This document shows positions 62,021-64,000 of a stretch of 64,000 bases of DNA, one piece after another. The position numbers were made by a program, and so were the translations under genes. Source of the stretch: Parasedimentitalea huanghaiensis (GTDB taxonomy: Bacteria; Pseudomonadota; Alphaproteobacteria; Rhodobacterales; Rhodobacteraceae); contig NZ_WQLV01000008.1 in assembly GCF_009753675.1 (NCBI RefSeq), positions 1 through 64,000 on the forward strand. Reading direction: 5' to 3'. The notes under the pieces are model-generated. The model ran no database searches and was not told the DNA's origin. It was given only the letters and a program-made list of their open reading frames with translations. Each line of letters starts with the position of its first letter. Positions within the stretch are counted from its first letter, which is position 1.

Positions 62021-62058
62021 CAAAAACACGCGCCTGATGTCTCAGACGCGTGCAAAAA
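62021..62058. terminator. Bidirectional terminator between rhomboid and suhB
   Basis: CACGCG (62027-62032) pairs with CGCGTG (62047-62052), with the stem extended inward by CTGA/TCAG around a bulged base. AAAAA flanks it on the left and AAAAAATT on the right, so minus-strand transcripts end in GTGTTTTTG. Confidence 0.8.
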
Positions 62059-62080
62059 ATTCAGACCTTGGTGACGGGCT

Positions 62081-62866
62081 TTAGCCTCGGATCACTTTTG
62101 CAAAAGTCTCAAAGATCGGTTCGTTGGCACAAATGACTTCGCCGCTATCAACAATGTTATCGCCCGGGGTCAGGGGTTCCACCAAACCACCGGCCTCCTG
62201 CACCAGAATGATACCTGCAGCCAGATCCCAGGAATGCAGACGACGCTCCCAGAACCCATCATAACGGCCGGTGGCCACATAGGCCATATCCAGCGCTGCC
62301 GAGCCCCACCGGCGCACGCCAGCGCAGGCAGGCAGCAACCGCGCCAGATCCTGCAACGTTTCAGGTAGATCCGAGCGCCCAGCAAAGGGCAACCCGGTTG
62401 CAAAAATGCTTTCAATCATCCGGTTGCGGCCGGAAGTCCGGATCCGGCTCTCATTCATCCAGGCGCCATTGCCTTTTTCGGCAAAATACATTTCGTCTTT
62501 GGCCGCATCATAGATCACCCCGGCAACAATCTTACCCTTGTGCTCAAGTGCGATCGAAATGGCCCAGTGCGGCAGACCATGCAGAAAGTTGGTGGTGCCA
62601 TCCAGCGGATCAACGATCCAACGACGGGTTGGGTCTTCGCCAGCAATCTCACCGCCTTCTTCCGCAATCCAGCCGTAAGTTGGACGCGCGCCCAGCAGCT
62701 CTTCTTTCAGAATTTTCTCAGCCGTGATATCCGCCTTTGAGACAAAATCTCCGGCGCCTTTCACCGATACCTGCAGGTTTTCCACTTCGCGGAAATCCTT
62801 GACCAGAGATTTACCGGCCTTGCGGGCGGCTTTGAGCATAATGTTAAGATTAGCGCTGCCGATCAT
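62081..62866 (-). CDS. suhB: Inositol-1-monophosphatase family protein
   Basis: A 261-residue Mg-dependent phosphatase with metal ligands E69/E70 (IAEEGG), D86 and D89 (WIVDPLDGTTNF), and the C-terminal WDLAAG block. It hydrolyses inositol phosphates; in E. coli SuhB also joins rRNA transcription complexes. The ATG at 62866 has AGGAG 8 bases upstream; the longer in-frame reading upstream is not coding-like. Confidence 0.92.
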   Translation of the reverse strand: MIGSANLNIMLKAARKAGKSLVKDFREVENLQVSVKGAGDFVSKADITAEKILKEELLGARPTYGWIAEEGGEIAGEDPTRRWIVDPLDGTTNFLHGLPHWAISIALEHKGKIVAGVIYDAAKDEMYFAEKGNGAWMNESRIRTSGRNRMIESIFATGLPFAGRSDLPETLQDLARLLPACAGVRRWGSAALDMAYVATGRYDGFWERRLHSWDLAAGIILVQEAGGLVEPLTPGDNIVDSGEVICANEPIFETFAKVIRG

Positions 62867-63045
62867 GTCGGGCTCCTGTCTGGTCACAGAGATGTTGGTC
62901 AAAGGCTGCCTATACGCCGCCTTTGTTCCCTTGCCAATAGGCAATACCATAGACATTTTCCGTAACGTTATGCAAATGCCGCGCTTGCCAGCGTCCCAGC
63001 GAAACAACACAGTTTAACAAATATCAGAACACCCACGGAGAACCC

Positions 63046-64000
63046 ATGTCACAACAGATGCAACGCATAGCTCTGGCCAGCCGCCCTACTGGCGCCCCAG
63101 TGGCTGAAAATTTCAGCTTTGAATCCGTCGCAATACCGATTGCAAAGGACGGCGAAGTGCTGGTGAAACTGCACTATATGTCCTTAGACCCCTATATGCG
63201 TGGCCGTATGGATGATGCAAAATCTTATGCCGCACCTGTGGCCATTGGCGGCACCATGGAGGCTGGAGCGGTGGGTGAGGTCATCAGTTCAAACAGCCCG
63301 GATTTTCAGCCCGGTGATTTTGCGTTTGGCATGTTTGGCTGGGCCAGTCATGGTTGCCTGCCCGCCAATCAACTGCAAAAACTGGACCCAAATCATGGCC
63401 CTATAACCACCGCGCTCGGCGTTCTCGGCATGCCGGGTTTTACTGGGTGGCATGGCTTGAACACCTACGGAAAGCCCAAAGCAGGAGAAACTCTGGTTGT
63501 CGCAGCTGCCACCGGCCCAGTTGGGTCAATGGTCGGTCAGCTGGCGAAACAGGCCGGACTACGCACCGTTGGCATTGCTGGTGGTGCTGAAAAATGTGCC
63601 CTGGCAACTGAGAAGTTTGGGTTTGACATCTGCCTGGATCACCGGGCTTACGCGGATGCCAATTCGCTGCGCAAAGATCTTGCTGTGGCCTGCCCCGACG
63701 GCATCGACATCTACTTTGAAAACGTGGCTGGCAAGGTTCTAGAAGCCGTCATTCCCCTGATGAATCCTCATGGCCGAATTCCGGTTTGTGGCATGATCAG
63801 CTGGTACGGCGGCGCACAAGGCGCTGACGCGACTCTGACGGCCCCGATGATCTGGCGCAACATTCTGGTGAAGTTCCTGTCGGTGAATGGATTTATTATC
63901 ATGAATCATTTCGACCAATATCCTGAGTTCCTGAAACAGGTCGGCCCCATGGTTGCCAAAGGCGAGGTTCAGTACATTGAAGACATCGCTGAGGGTCTGG
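63046..64000 (+). CDS. MDR-family NADP-dependent oxidoreductase, partial
   Basis: At least 318 residues, cut by the window end. It is a zinc-free medium-chain reductase of the leukotriene B4 12-hydroxydehydrogenase/curcumin reductase type: SLDPYMRGRMDDAKSY, GMPGFTGWHGL, the NADP-binding VAAATGPVGSMVGQLAK and YFENVAGKVLEAV. It reduces enones, with NADPH as donor. GGAG lies 7 bases before the ATG. Confidence 0.9.
   Translation, partial: MSQQMQRIALASRPTGAPVAENFSFESVAIPIAKDGEVLVKLHYMSLDPYMRGRMDDAKSYAAPVAIGGTMEAGAVGEVISSNSPDFQPGDFAFGMFGWASHGCLPANQLQKLDPNHGPITTALGVLGMPGFTGWHGLNTYGKPKAGETLVVAAATGPVGSMVGQLAKQAGLRTVGIAGGAEKCALATEKFGFDICLDHRAYADANSLRKDLAVACPDGIDIYFENVAGKVLEAVIPLMNPHGRIPVCGMISWYGGAQGADATLTAPMIWRNILVKFLSVNGFIIMNHFDQYPEFLKQVGPMVAKGEVQYIEDIAEGL

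Noticed and set aside
62867-63010. 48-residue extension of SuhB
   Set aside because: The ATG at 62866 has AGGAG upstream and gives the normal SuhB N terminus.
1-64000. CRISPR arrays
   Set aside because: No regularly spaced short repeats were seen.

Overview
The window looks like chromosome of an alphaproteobacterium of the Rhodobacteraceae (Roseobacter group). The supports are the GC-rich core genes, the putR/putA divergon, a 60-residue membrane protein widely mislabelled as CTP synthetase in this family, a KptA-DUF817 pair, and a prophage layout like that of Rhodobacter capsulatus RcapMu. This assignment is inference from gene content, not a database result.

Layout. (1) 1-4.4 kb is a scrambled accessory region: a partial membrane-protein gene broken at a G8 tract, a 243-bp element bounded by IS-like inverted ends, a pentapeptide-like membrane protein, an IS66 transposase remnant, and a luxR-luxI quorum-sensing pair whose synthase tail is borrowed from the IS66 remnant. 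(2) About 4.5-38.8 kb is an apparently complete Mu-like transposable siphophage. It has a leftward repressor, an early operon (Ner-like protein, ParB-like protein, MuA and MuB transposition proteins, DUF3164, GemA, Mor activator), lysis genes, small and large terminase, portal, gpF, gpG, protease/scaffold, capsid, and then a lambda-type flexible tail module (tube, frameshifted chaperone, tape measure, tip protein, fibres) instead of the Mu contractile tail. (3) Cargo sits at two places. An AT-rich two-gene insert (membrane protein plus exported tail-collar-like protein) separates gpF from gpG at 20.8-22.1 kb. Three AT-rich genes (two unknown membrane or exported proteins and an FRG-domain protein) follow the tail genes at 39.0-42.0 kb. 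(4) 42.3-64 kb is core chromosome: prpE, an amidase, nadK, glyA, kptA-DUF817, a PspA-like gene with its TetR regulator, an alpha/beta hydrolase, a double-CHASE3 hybrid histidine kinase, tRNA-Leu(UAA), a TPR protein, putR/putA, a rhomboid protease, suhB and a partial MDR oxidoreductase.

A 57-bp near-identical direct repeat at 683-739 and 42031-42087 brackets the lux genes, prophage and cargo together, so the whole ~41 kb may move or be lost as one unit. I could not fix the Mu-type ends (TG...CA with a 5-bp target duplication) by eye.

The best candidates for undescribed biology are the gpF-gpG insert (with an A8 frameshift, an exported collar domain, and gpG left with an apparent ATT start), the nuclease-like domain fused to gpF, the 39-42 kb cargo with FRG protein, and the coupling of a quorum-sensing pair to a phage repressor region. 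Many prophage genes overlap by ATGA or TAATG, so they are probably translationally coupled.
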